From the NCBI RefSeq assembly GCF_900115345.1, contig NZ_FOWC01000006.1:248001-312000 (forward strand): a stretch of DNA of 64,000 nt, written 5' to 3'. The DNA is from Amycolatopsis rubida (GTDB lineage Bacteria; Actinomycetota; Actinomycetes; Mycobacteriales; Pseudonocardiaceae). Positions 1-12,900 of the stretch are shown here, piece by piece. The position numbers were made by a program, and so were the translations under genes. The notes under the pieces are model-generated. The model worked only from the letters and a program-made list of their open reading frames with translations. It searched no databases and was not told the origin of the DNA. Position 1 is the first letter of the stretch. Every line of letters starts with the position of its first letter.

Positions 1-958
1 TGGGACCGGGACGTCGTTCCGGGCGTGGGCGCACCGCCTCGCCGAAGCGGGGGAGAACGGCGAGTTCGCGGAGGAACTGCCCTACTGGCGGGCGGCTCTC
101 GCCGACGCTCCGGTCCAGCCCGGTCTCGGCGAACCCGATCCCAAACTGGACCGCGTCGGCACGGCGAAACGGATCCGCCGGGTCCTCCCGGCGGGGCAGA
201 CCGAACCGCTGCTGACCACCGTGCCCGCGGCTTATCGCGCGGGCGTCCAGGACGTCCTGCTCACCGCGCTCGCCCTGGCGGCGGCCAAGCGCGGGCCGAG
301 AGAACTGGTGGTGCAGCTCGAAGGCCATGGCCGCACCGAACTGCTCGACGGCGCGGATCTGTCGGCCACCGTCGGCTGGTTCACCACCGCCTATCCGGTC
401 CGGCTGCGATTGACCGGTATCGACGTCGCCGACGCGCTGCGCGGAGGCGACGCGGCCGGACGCGCGTTGAAGACGGTCAAGGAACAGCTGCACGCGGTGC
501 CGGGCGAGCAGGGGCTCGGGTACGGAGTGCTGCGGTATCTCGACCCTGCCGCCAGCGCCGAACTCGCCGCCTTCGACGCTCCGCGGATCGGCTTCAACTA
601 CCTCGGCCGGTTCGCCGTCCCGGAGTCCGAACAACCGTGGGCGCCGGCGCCGGGCAGCGTCGGCGTCGACGGCTCCACCGAACCGGACCTGCCGATGGCG
701 CACGCCCTGGAAATCACCGCGGTGGTCACCGAGCACGACGGACAGCCCGAGCTGACCGTCGACTGGACCTACGCCCCGGGCGCGGTCGCCGAGACCGACG
801 TCCTGGCGCTCGCCGACGCGTGGGCCGACGCGCTCGCCGCACTCACCGACCACACCGCGGGACCGGGCACGGGCGGGCACACCTCGTCCGACTTCGGCCT
901 GGTCTCGCTGAGCCAGCAGCAGATCGACCTGCTCGAAGCGAAATGGGGAAAGGCATGA
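1..958 (+). CDS. Nonribosomal peptide synthetase, C-terminal part (epimerization domain), 5' truncated by the window
   Basis: The open frame runs in from the left edge, with its first full codon at base 2, and ends at the TGA at 956-958. What remains is the second half of an epimerization domain. It has the EGHGR motif with its catalytic Glu near bases 320-340, then the VGWFTTAYPV and FNYLGRF motifs typical of E domains. The last 20 or so residues (SSDFGLVSLSQQQIDLLE region) are the usual short tail after a terminal E domain. The upstream enzyme therefore hands over a D-configured peptidyl intermediate. The stop overlaps the start of the next NRPS (ATGA), so the genes are translationally coupled. 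The rest of this protein and its substrate specificity lie outside the window. Confidence 0.93.
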   Translation, partial: GTGTSFRAWAHRLAEAGENGEFAEELPYWRAALADAPVQPGLGEPDPKLDRVGTAKRIRRVLPAGQTEPLLTTVPAAYRAGVQDVLLTALALAAAKRGPRELVVQLEGHGRTELLDGADLSATVGWFTTAYPVRLRLTGIDVADALRGGDAAGRALKTVKEQLHAVPGEQGLGYGVLRYLDPAASAELAAFDAPRIGFNYLGRFAVPESEQPWAPAPGSVGVDGSTEPDLPMAHALEITAVVTEHDGQPELTVDWTYAPGAVAETDVLALADAWADALAALTDHTAGPGTGGHTSSDFGLVSLSQQQIDLLEAKWGKA

Positions 959-3900
959 CGCACGGGGGATTCGAGGACGTTCTCCCGCTCACACCGCTGC
1001 AGGAAGGCCTGTTCTTCCTGTCCTCCCTCGACCGGGAGGAGCAGGACGTCTACACCGTCCAGCTGCGCTTCGAGCTGGGCGGGACGGTGGACGCGGACCG
1101 GCTGCGGGCGGCCGCGCAAGCCTTGCTGGACCGGCACGCGAACCTGCGCGTGGCGGTCACCGCGACCGGTGTCGAACGGCCGGTGCAACTGGTGCTGCGC
1201 CGGGTCGAAGTGCCCTTCGCCGAGGTTGTCGCGGCCGATCGGGCCGAGGCCTGCCGGATCGCCGAGACCGACCGCGCGAGGCGCTTCGACCCGGAACAGC
1301 CGCCGCTGATCCGGTTCACTCTGGTGCACCTCGGCGACGACGAGCACCACCTCCTGCTGACCCACCACCATCTGCTGATGGACGGCTGGTCGGGTCCGCT
1401 GCTGGGCCGGGACCTGTTCGCCCTCTACGCGTCCGCGGGCGACGCGTCGGTGCTGCCGCGCGTGCGTCCGTACCGCGACTACCTCGGCTGGCTCCACGCC
1501 CAGGACCGGTCCGCCGCCCGCACCGCTTGGCGCACCGCGTTGTCCGATGTGGACGGTCCGACGCTGCTCGTGCCGGAAGGAAGCCGTTCCGGCGTCGCGG
1601 TTCCGGACCGGATCGGCCACCGGCTGTCCACTGAGGACACCGAAGGGCTCACCGCGTTCGCCCGGCGGCGCGGCATCACTCTCAACACCCTGATGCAGGC
1701 CGCCTGGGGCCTGGTGCTGGGCCGGGCCACTGGCCGCGGCGATGTCGTCTTCGGCGTCACCGTGCACGGCAGGCCCGCCGATCTGCCCGGCGCGCACGAG
1801 ATGGTCGGGCTGTTCATCAACACCGTCCCCGCGCGGATCACCGCGCGCCCGGCCGAGACCACGGCCGCGTTCCTCAGCCGGGTCCAGTCCGAGCAGGCGA
1901 ACCTGCTGGAACACCAGCACCTCGGCCTCACCGAGATCCAGCAGCTCGCCGGCGGCCGCGACCTGTTCGACAGCCTCCTGGTGTTCGAAAGCTACCCCGT
2001 CGACCAGGACGAATTGGCCCGTACCCAGCGCGAGGCCGGGCTCGACGTCCGCTCCGTGACGACCGCCGACGCCGCCCATTACCCGGTCGGCCTCACGGTG
2101 ATTCCCGGTCCACGCCTCGAAATCGGCCTGTCCCATCGCGCCGATCTGGTTTCGGCGGAGCGTGCGGATCACCTGCTGCGCAGCGTCGTCACCGCCTTGC
2201 TGGCCTTCGCCGACGACGCGGCACGGCCGGTCGGGCAGCTGCCGCTGCTGCCCGAAGACGTTGCCCGCACGGTAATCCGCGACTGGAACGACACCGCCCA
2301 CCCCGGGCCGGTCACGACGCTGCAGGACCAGTTCGCGGACCGCGTGCGGCAGTCCCCGGACGCGCTCGCGGTGATCGCCGAAGACACCCGGTGGACCTTC
2401 GCGGAGCTGGACCGCCAGGCCGCCCGGTACGCCGGAATACTGGCTGCTCGCGGGATTCGCCCGGGCGACCGGGTCGCGGTCGCGGTTCCCCGGTCGCCGG
2501 AGCTGGTCGCGGCCCTGTTCGCGGTGCACCGGCTCGGCGCGGTGTTCCTCGCCGTCGAGCCCGGACTGCCCGAACAGCGGATCCGTCATCTCGTCGAGGA
2601 TTCCGGGGCCGCGCTGGTCGTCACTCCCGAGCTGCTGGCGGAACCCGCGGATCCGGTCGCCGGGACGACCGCGGTCCCCGGCTCGCACCCGGCGTACGTG
2701 CTGTACACGTCCGGTTCGACCGGCCGTCCCAAGGGCGTGGTCGTCTCGCACGAGGCGATCGCGGCCAAGATGGCATGGTTCGCCGCGGCCGTGCAGCCGG
2801 GCGACGCGGACCGGATGCTTTTCAAAGCCCCGGTCTCGTTCGACGTGTTCCTCACCGAAATGTTCTGGCCGGTGTACTCGGGACGGCCCGTCGTGCTCGC
2901 CCGGCCCGACGGCCACGGCGACCCCGCTTATCTGGCCGGTCTCATCGTCCGCGAGGCCGTCACCGTCGTCAACTTCGTGCCGTCGATGCTCGGTGCGTTC
3001 CTCGCCGAACCGGCCGCGGCCGCGGCGACGTCGTTGCGGCTGGTGTCGGTCGGCGGAGAAGCGTTGCAGATCGGCCAGGTGCTGCGCACTCGCGAAATCC
3101 TGCCCGCCGCGACGCTGCTCAACCTCTACGGCCCGACCGAGACGGCCGTCGACCTCGTCGCGTGGGACACCTCCGCCGAGGACGGCAGCCGTCCGGTCCC
3201 GATCGGGCGGCCGGTCCGCGGCACCCGCGCCTGCGTCCTCGACGCCGCCCTGCGCCCGGTCGCGCCCGGCGAACCCGGCGAGCTGTACCTCGCCGGGCCG
3301 CAGCTGGCCATCGGTTACCTCGGCGCGCCCGGACTGACCGCGAGCCGGTTCGTCGCGAACCCCTTCGGCCCCGGCCGCCTGTACCGGACCGGCGACCTGG
3401 CCCGCTGGAACTCCGACGGCACCCTCAGCTATCTCGGCCGCACCGACCAGCAGGTCAAAATCCGCGGCGTGCGGGTGGAACCCGGCGAAATCGAGCACGC
3501 GCTGACCGCGCTGCCCGACATCCGCGACGCGGCGGTGGTGGTCCGGTCCGGCGAACTGGCCGCCTACCTCACCCCGGGAACGGCCGACCCCGCGTCCGTG
3601 CGCGCGGAGCTGGCCCGGGCCTTGCCGTCCTATCTCGTGCCCACGACGATCGTCGCGCTGGACGCCTTGCCGGCGACCGCGAACGGCAAGCTCGACATCG
3701 CCGCGCTGCCCGAACCCGGGCGCGGGCCGGGCGGGGTGCGCCGGGAGCCGAGGACCGCGGCCGAACAGCTGATCACCGAGCGGTTCGCCGCCGTGCTGGA
3801 CCGGCCGCGCGTCTTCACCGACGAGGATTTCTTCGCCCTCGGCGGCCATTCCCTGCTGGCCATCAAGCTCGTCGCCGGGCTCAAGTCCGCGCTGCGCGTC

Positions 3901-6900
3901 GAATTGTCGCCGCGCACGGTGTTCGAGCACCCGACCCCGGCGGCGCTCGCCGCCGCACTGGCCGACGCCGACACCGCCCGGCCTCCGCTGCTCCCGGGGC
4001 CGCGGCCGGAGTTCCTGCCGCTGTCAGCCTCGCAGCGGCAACTGTGGTTCCTCCATCGCGTCGACGGCCCCAACGCCACCTACAACCTGCCGCTGGTCTG
4101 GCGCATCCGCGGCCCCCTCGACGCCGACGCGCTGCGAGCCGCGCTCGCCGATCTCACCGCACGCCACGAAATCCTGCGGACGGTCTACCCGGATCGCGAC
4201 GGCGTTCCCTGCCAACGGATTCTCGACCCTGGCCCGGTGCCGTGCCCGGTCGCCGACGTCGCCGAAGCCGACCTCGCGGACCGGGTCGCCGAGCTGATCG
4301 CGCATCCGTTCGACCTGACCGCCGAGGCGCCGATCCGTCCCGCGCTGCTGCGCACCGGGGCGCACGACCACGTGCTGGTCCTGCTGCTGCACCACATCGC
4401 GGGCGACGAATGGTCGTCGCACCCGCTGCGCCGCGACCTGTTCGCCGCCTACCGGGCCCGGCTCGGCGGGACCGCTCCGCACTGGCTGCCGCTGCCGGTG
4501 CAGTACGCCGATTTCGCGTTGTGGCAGAAAGAAAACGAGCCTTCCGCCGAGTTCTGGCTCAAAGAGCTTGCCGGACTGCCGGAACTGCTGGAGCTGCCCG
4601 CCGACCTGCCGCGGCCCGCGGTGGCCGGGCAGCACGGCGGCGCGGCCGAGTTCGAGCTGCCCGCCGAGACGACCGCCCGCCTGCGGGAGCTGGCCGCCCA
4701 GACCGGCACCACCCAGTTCATGGTGGCGCAGGCCGCCGTCGCCGCGCTGCTGCACCTCAGCGGCGCGGGCGACGACATCCCGCTCGGCACCCAGGTCGCC
4801 GGGCGTTCCGACAGCGCGCTGGACGAGCTGGTCGGGTTCTTCACCAACACGATCGTGCTGCGCACCCGAGTCGAGGGCAGCCCGGCGTTCCGCACGCTGC
4901 TGGACCGCGTCCGCGCGACGGACCTGGCCGCCTTCGAGCACCAGGACCTGCCGTTCGACCGGCTCGTCGAACAGCTGCGCCCGCAGCGTTCCGCCGCGCA
5001 CCATCCGCTGTTCCAGGTCGGCGTCGCCTATCAGCACGTGGACGCCGAGGCCGAAGAGCACGGCGAGCTGACCCTGACGCCGTACCGGTTCCCGTTCCCG
5101 GTGGCGAAATTCGACCTCGAGTTCGAGTTCGCCGACCTCGGCGACCGGGTGGCGGGCGCGGTCCTGCACCGCACCGACCTGTTCACCCCGGCCGCCGCGC
5201 GCCGCCTCGCCGACGGTCTCGTCCGGTTGCTCGGCGAAGCGGCCGCGGACCCGGACCGCCCGATCACGTCCCTCGACCTGCTGACCCCGGCCGACCGCGA
5301 GCGCCTGCTCGGCTTCGGCCGCGGCCCGGCGGCGCCCGGACACCGGTCGATCGCCGGACTGTTCGCCTCCGCCGTAACCCGTTTCCCGGACACGGAAGCG
5401 GTTTCCGGCCTGACCTATCGCGAACTGGACGCGCGCAGTTCCGAGCTGGCGACGCGACTCGACGCGCATGGTGCGCGTCGCGGCGAACGCGTGCTCGTCC
5501 AGCTGGCTCGCGGTGCAGAGGCCGTCACAGCGTTCCTCGCGGTGGCCAAAACCGGTGCCACCTACCTGCCGCTGGCGTCCGGCGCCCCGGCCGCGCGCCG
5601 GGACGAGATCGTCGCCGATGCGCGCCCGGTCGCCGAGATCACCGCCGACGGCGTGCGGACGCTGGGCGAGTCCTGTCCCGCCGCGCCCGCCGCGTACCTG
5701 ATCTACACCTCCGGTTCGACCGGCCGCCCCAAGGGCGTGCTGGTGCCGGACGCGGGGATCGAGAGCCTGGTCCACACCGCCGTGCACACCTACGGCGCCG
5801 GGCCGGGTGCGCGGGTCCTGCAGTTCACCTCGCCCGCGTTCGACGTCTACCTCGAAGAACTGGCGATGTCCGTGCTTTCCGGCGGCACGCTGTGCATCCC
5901 GGAGGAGAACGAACGGCTCGGCGCGGCGCTGGGCGAGTTCGCCCGGCGCCACGACCTCACGCACGTCGACCTCCCGCCCGCCGCGCTCGAAGCCCTCCCG
6001 GCCGGGTCGCTGCCCGCGTCGGCGACGATCGTGGCCGGCTCGGACGAGGTTCCCGCCGACCTGGTGGCCCGCTGGGCGCCCGGGCGGAAGCTGTTCAATG
6101 CCTACGGCCCCACCGAAACCACCGTCAACGCCACGGTCTGGGCCTGCCCGGAACCGTTCGCCGGACGCGTCCGGATCGGGCGCGCCGACACCGCGCGCAC
6201 GTTGTACGTGCTCGACGACTGGCTGCGGCCCGCGCACCAAGGCGAGCTGTACGTGGGCAGCGACGCGCTCGCGCTCGGCTACTGGAACGCACCGGCGGCG
6301 ACGGCCGAACGGTTCGTGGCCAATCCCTTCGACCGCGGCCGGATGTACCGCACCGGCGACCGCGTCCGCTGGACCGAAGACGGCGACCTCGAATTCCTGG
6401 GCCGAGCCGACACCCAGCTCAAGATCCGCGGCTTCCGCATCGAACCGGCCGAAGTCGAAGCCGCCTTGACCGCCCTGCCGGAGGTCTCCATGGCCGCCGT
6501 CGTCGCCCGTGCCGGCGGCGGACCGCGGCGGCTGGTCGGGTACGTCACCCCGGCCGGTCTGGACGGCGTCGAACTGCGCCGCAAGCTCGGCGCGACGCTG
6601 CCGGACTACCTGGTGCCGTCCGCGATCGTCGGGCTGAACAGCCTTCCGCTGAACGCCAGCGGGAAAATCGACCGGCGCACACTGTCCACAGCGGACTGGG
6701 CGGCCCCGCCGGAAACGGCAGGTCGCGCCGCGGAGACCGAAGCCGAGCGAGCTGTCGCGGCCGCGTTCGGCGACGTGCTCGGCCTGCGCGAGGTCGACGT
6801 CGATACCGGTTTCTTCGCGCTCGGCGGCGACAGTATCTCGTCGATCCAGGTCGTCTCGCGGCTGCGTTCGGCGGGCTGGCGGATCACCGCGCGCCAGGTG

Positions 6901-9900
6901 TTCGAGCACCAGACGATCGCCGAACTCGCCGCCGCGGCCACGCCGCTCGCCGACGAGACTCCGGCTGCCGCCAGCGGAGAGACGCGCGCGCTGGCCCCGT
7001 TGCAGGAGGGCCTGCTCTACCTCGACCAGATCGAGCCCGGCGGCTACCTCGTGCAGCAGGTTTTCACCCTCTCCGGCGACCTCGACGCGGGACTGCTGCG
7101 CCGGTGCCTGCACGCGATGCTGGAGCGCTATCCGAACCTGCGGGCCGGATTCGCGTTCAGCGAGACCTCCCGGCCGGTCCAGTTCCTTCCCGCGCACTCC
7201 GAGCTGCCGTGGCGGGAGCTGGCGCTGAACGACGCGGAGTTCGCGAAGCTGCTCGAAGACGACCGGGCCACCGGCTTCGATCTCGCGAAGCCGCCGTTGA
7301 TGCGCGCCGCCTGCGTGCGGTTCGCCGAGGGCACCCATCGGCTCGTGCTCACGCACCATCACATCTTGATGGACGGCTGGTCGGGTCCGCTGTTCGGACG
7401 TGAGCTGTTCCTGCTCTACGCGGCGGGCGGCGACCCGGCCGCGCTGCCCCCGGCAGCGGACTACGCCGGGTACCTCGACTGGCTCGCCCGCCAGGACCAG
7501 CAAGCCACCGAAGAAGCCTGGCGCACCGCGCTGTCCGATGTGGACGGACCGACCCTGGTCGGCGCGGCCGAAGGACCCGCCCGGGACCTCGCTGTCGACC
7601 TCCCGCCGCAGCTGTCCGAGCTGGCCCGGAAACACGGCACCACGCTCAACACCGTCGTCCAGGTCCTGTGGGCAATCACCCTCTCCGCCGAAACCGGCCG
7701 CGACGACGTCGTGTTCGGCACCACCGTGCACGGCAGGCCCGCCGACCTCGACGGTGCCGAACGCATGGTCGGGCTCTTCATCAACACGGTCCCGGTCCGC
7801 GTCCGGCTGCGGGCTGGGGAGCCCGTTGCCGCGTTGCTGGCGCGCGTGCAGGCGGAACAGGCGCGGCTGCTGGACCACCAGCACGCCGGACTGGCCGACA
7901 TCCAGCGCGCGGCGGGCACCGGCGAACTGTTCGACACCCTCCTGGTCTTCGAGAGCTACCCGGTCGACGACGCCGCGCTCGCCGACGCCGAACGCCGCTC
8001 CGGCCTCACTGTCGCCGGGCTCGCCGAACGGGACGACACGCATTACCCGCTCACGTTGCTCGTCGCGCCGGGCGAAACCCCGGTGCTGACGCTGCGGCAC
8101 CGCCGGGACGTGACCCGCCTCGCCGCGCGGCTGCGCGCGGTGGCCGAGTGGCTCGTCCGCGGCGGCGACATTCCCACCGGCTTCCTCAGCGAGGACGAGC
8201 ACCAGGCCGTCGTGCACACCTGGAACGACACCGCGCACGACGTCCCGCGCACGACACTGCCCGCCCTGTTCGCCGCGCAGGCCGAGCGCACTCCGGACGC
8301 CATTGCCGTGGTCGACGGCGCTCACGAGTGGACGTACGCGGAGTTCGCCGCACGGGTCCGCGAACTGGCCGGTGCCCTGCGGGCCGGTCCTGGCGACGTG
8401 GTGGCGGTGTCGCTGCCGAGGTCGGCCGAGCTGGTAGCGGTCCTGCACGCGGTGCAGGCGTGTGGTGCGGCCTATCTGCCGATCGACCCGGACCTGCCCG
8501 CCGAACGCGTCGATTTCCTGTTGGAGGACGCCAAACCCGCGCTGGTCGTCACGCCGGAATGGCTGTCCGAAGCGGACTCGGCACCGTTCGCTTCGGTGCG
8601 GGTCCGTCCGGAGGACACCGCGTACCTGCTGTACACCTCAGGTTCGACCGGACGGCCGAAGGGGGTCGCGGTCGCACACGCGGCGATCGTCAACCGTCTC
8701 TTGTGGATGGCCGAAGCATACGGATTCGGTCCCAGCACACGTACTTTGCAGAAGACCCCGGCGTCGTTCGACGTCTCGGTGTGGGAGCTGTTCCTCCCGC
8801 TGCTCACCGGCGGCACGCTGGTCGTCGCCGCGCCGGACGCGCACCGCGATCCGGCGCAGCTGGCCGCGATCATCCGGGAACAGCGCGTCGACACTGTCCA
8901 CTTTGTCCCGTCGATGCTGGCGGCGTTCCTGCCCGAGGCAGCTGGGCTCGGGCTCCGCACGGTCATCTGCAGCGGGGAAGCTCTGCCCGCTGATCTGGCG
9001 TTGCGGGCCCGGGAAGTGCTCGGCGTCGCCGTGCGGAACCTCTACGGCCCGACCGAAGCCGCGGTCGACGTCACCGCCTGGGACACCGCCGCCGAAGACG
9101 GCACCCGGCCGGTCCCGATCGGCCGTCCGGTGTGGAACACGCAGACCTACGTGCTCGACACGGCGCTGCGGCCGGTCGCCCCTGGTGTGCCCGGGGAGCT
9201 GTACCTCGCCGGCGCGCAGCTCGGCGACGGCTATCGGGGCCGCCCCGGGCTCACCGCGACGCGTTTCGTCGCCAATCCCTTCGGCACCGGGCGCTTGTAC
9301 CGCACCGGCGACCTCGCCCGCTGGAACCCGGACGGCACGCTCGCCTACCTGGGCCGCACCGACGATCAGGTGAAGCTGCGCGGCCAGCGGATCGAACTCG
9401 GCGAGATCGAGCACGCGCTCCGTGACCTCGACGGCGTGGAATCCGCCGCCGTCGCGGTGCACGACCCGGTAATCACCGGCTATGTCACCGGCCCGGTCGA
9501 CGGTGAGGAAATCCGGGCCCGGCTGGCCGAGCGGCTGCCGTCGGCGATGGTGCCCACCGTGGTCCTGGTGCTCGACTCGTTGCCGCTGACGCCCAGCGGA
9601 AAACTGGACCGCAAGGCGCTTCCGGCCCCTGATCTGTCCATTCAGGACAGTGGCGACGTTCCGGCGAGTCCGGTCGAGGCCGCCATCGCGACCGAGTTCG
9701 CCGCAGTGCTGGGCCTCGGCGCCGTGGGCGCGTCCGCGGACTTCTTCCGCCTCGGCGGCGACAGCATTTCGTCGCTGCAGCTGATCGCGCGCTTGCGCCG
9801 GGTCGGTTACCGGCTCAGCCCTCGCGAGATCTTCGAGCATCGCACCCCGGCGGCTTTGGCCGCGTTCGCCCGCCGCGACAGCGAAGCGGTCAAGACCGGC

Positions 9901-12900
9901 ACCCGAACCGGAGTTGTCCCGCTGCTGCCGGTCATGGCGTCCCTGCGCGACCTCGGCGGCGACACCCGCCGGTTCAGCCAGTCCATGCTGCTGACCACTC
10001 CGCCGGACCTCACCGAGGCTCAGCTCGCCGGGAAACTGGACGCGATCCTGACCGCGCACGACGCCCTGCGCGCCCAGCTCGAACCCGGCTGGGTCTACCG
10101 GATCCGGCCCGAGGGAAGCGTCACAGCGGCCGACGTCCTGCGGCGCGGCACCGGTGCCGTCCGCGAGGAGTTCGAGACCGCGCTCGGCGAGCTGGATCCC
10201 GAGGCCGGGGTCATGCTGCGCGCGGTGTGGTTCGACCGCGGCCTGCTGCTGCTCGTCGCGCACCACCTCGTCGTGGACGGCGTCTCCTGGCGCATCCTGA
10301 TGGACGACTTCGCCGAGGCCCGGATCGCGCCGGAGCAAACGTCGTTCCACGACTGGGCGCACGCGGTCCGCGACCTCGAACGGACGGCCGGCTGGACCGA
10401 TGTCCTCGCCGGGACCGGTTCGCTGGGCACGGAAATCCCGGGGGCGCACGCCCGGGAAACGGTCGAGGAACACGCCGTCGAGATTCCGGCCGACCTCACC
10501 GGAAAGCTCCTGACCGGCGTCCCCGCCGCCGCGCACGCCGGGGTCCAGGACGTCCTGCTCACCGCTCTGGCCCTCGCGGTGTCCCGCTGGCGGGCGGCGC
10601 GCGGCCTGCCCGACGACGGCGGCCTGGTCCTCGACCTCGAAGGCCACGGCCGCGACGAGCACCTGGTGCCCGGCACCGACCTGTCCCGCACGATCGGCTG
10701 GTTCACCACGGTCTACCCGGCCCGGATCGGCGGGGCCGGCGGCGATGCCGTCGCCTGGCTGAAAACCGTCAAGGAGCAGCTGCGCGCCCTGCCCGAACCG
10801 CTCACCTTCCCCGGCCCGGCCGAAGGCCGCACAGTGCTGTTCAACTACCTCGGCCGCCTCGACGGCCCGGCCGCGACCGGATACTGGCGTCCGGCGCCGG
10901 AATCGGCACAGCTGGACAGCGGTGCGGACCAGGCCACCCCGGTCAGCCACCCGCTGGAGATCAACGCCGTCGCGGTGCGCCACGACGACGGCCTGCGGCT
11001 GCACTGCGACCTCGCCTACGTCCGCGACGTGTTCACCGCCGAGGACATCCGCGAACTCGGCGACGGCTGGCGCGCGGCGCTGGCCGAACTCGCCGACGCG
11101 GCCGGTGAACCGTTCCGCACGCCGTCGGACTTCCCGCTGGTCTCACTAGGACAGTCCGATGTGGACGAACTGGCCGCCGCGGCGGACATCCTGCCGCTTT
11201 CGCCGCTGCAGGAAGGGATCGCGTTCCAGGCTTCGTTCGACAGCGAGGACGTCTACTCGGTCTGCCATTCCTTCGAGCTGACCGGGCCGCTGGACGCGGA
11301 GCGGATGCGCGCGGCCGGGCAGGCGCTGCTCGACCGGCACGCCAATCTCCGCGCCGCGTTCCGGCAGCTGCGCTCAGGCGTCACCGTGCAGGTGGTCCCG
11401 GCGCACGCGGAACTGCCGTGGGAACTCGTCGAAGACGAGACTGAGTTCGCCACCCGGCGCTTCGACCTGGCGGAGGCTCCGGCAGTCCGCCTCGGCCTGC
11501 GGCGGCTCGGCGAAGACCGGCACCGGCTGCTGCTGGCGCATCACCACGTCCTGGCCGACGGCTGGTCCGGCCCACTGCTCGCCGAGGAGCTGTTCACGCT
11601 CTACGCGGGCCGTGAGCTGCCTCCGGTCCGGCCGTACGCCGAGTACCTGAAATGGCTGGCAGCGCGCGACGAAGCCGCCGCCGCGCAGGCGTGGCGCACT
11701 GCGCTGGCCGACCTGGACGGCCCGACGCTGCTGCTGCCCGGAGCCGACGCGCGCGAGACCGTAAGGCCCGAGCGGGCGAGCACTGCCCTCGGTGCCGGGC
11801 GGTCGGCGAAGGTGACCGCGGTGGCCCGCGATCTCGGCGTCACGGTCAGCACCCTGCTCAACACCGCCTGGGCGCTGGTCCTCGGCCAGCTCACCGGGCG
11901 CACGGACGTCGTCTTCGGGGTCACCGTGCACGGCCGCCCCGCCGACCTGCCGGGTGCGGAGCGGATGATCGGCCTGTTCATCAACACCGTCCCGGTGCGG
12001 GTCCGGACGCTCGCCGCGGAGCCGTTCGCCGCGCTGGTGCGGCGGGTGGACGAGGAACAGATCCGGCTGCTGGACCACCAGCACGCCGGACTGGCCGAGA
12101 TCCAGCGCTGGGCGGGCACTGGCGAACTGTTCGACACCCTGGTCGTGTTCGAGAGCTATCCGGTGGACGACGACCGGCTCGCCGGAGCCGAGAAATCGGC
12201 CGGGCTGACCGTCGAGGCCGTCGCGGGAACGGACGCCACCCACTACCCGCTGGCCCTGGTCGTAGAGCCGGGGGAGGAGGTCGTCCTCGGCCTGGACCAC
12301 CGGCCCGGCACGGTCGACGCCGACGCCGTCCTGGCGCGGCTCACCGGCGTCCTCGACGCGATCACCGCTGATCCGGCGGTGCTCGTCGGCCGGATTCCCC
12401 TTGCCGCCGAGAAAGAACCGCAAGGCGCGGAGGTCGCCCTGGAACCGGCGACCCTGCCGGAGCTGTTCGCCGCGCAGGTCGCCGCCACCCCGGACGCGGT
12501 CGCCGTCGCCGCGGCCGGGCGATCGCTGACCTACGCGGAGTTCGAGGATCTGGTCGCCCGGATCGCGGCGAGCCTCGACGCCGGTCCCGGCGACCTCGTC
12601 GGGGTGAGCCTGCCCCGGTCGATCGAGCTGGTCGCGGTGCTGCACGCGGTCCACCGGCGAGGTGCGGCGTACGTGCCGATCGACCCCGGCTACCCGCCCG
12701 CGCGCCGCGAGTTCCTCGCTGCGGACTCGGCCCCGGCGTTGCTGATCACGGCGCTGCCCGAGCTGGGCGCCGAGCGGCGACCGCTGGTGCGGGTCCCCGA
12801 CACCGCGCCCGCGTACGTGATCTACACGTCCGGCTCGACCGGCCGCCCCAAGGGAGTGGTGGTGGACCACCGAGCCGTCGTCAACCGGCTGCGGTGGATG

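Noticed and set aside
25..954. The open frame of the four-module NRPS continues upstream of 955 almost to the window edge.
   Set aside because: That part is out of frame with the obvious E-domain coding sequence and translates to arginine-rich shadow sequence. The ATGA overlap at 955 is the true junction.
769..8448. Very long minus-strand open frames opposite the NRPS genes.
   Set aside because: They are typical antisense shadows of GC-rich codon usage, low-complexity and without domain motifs.
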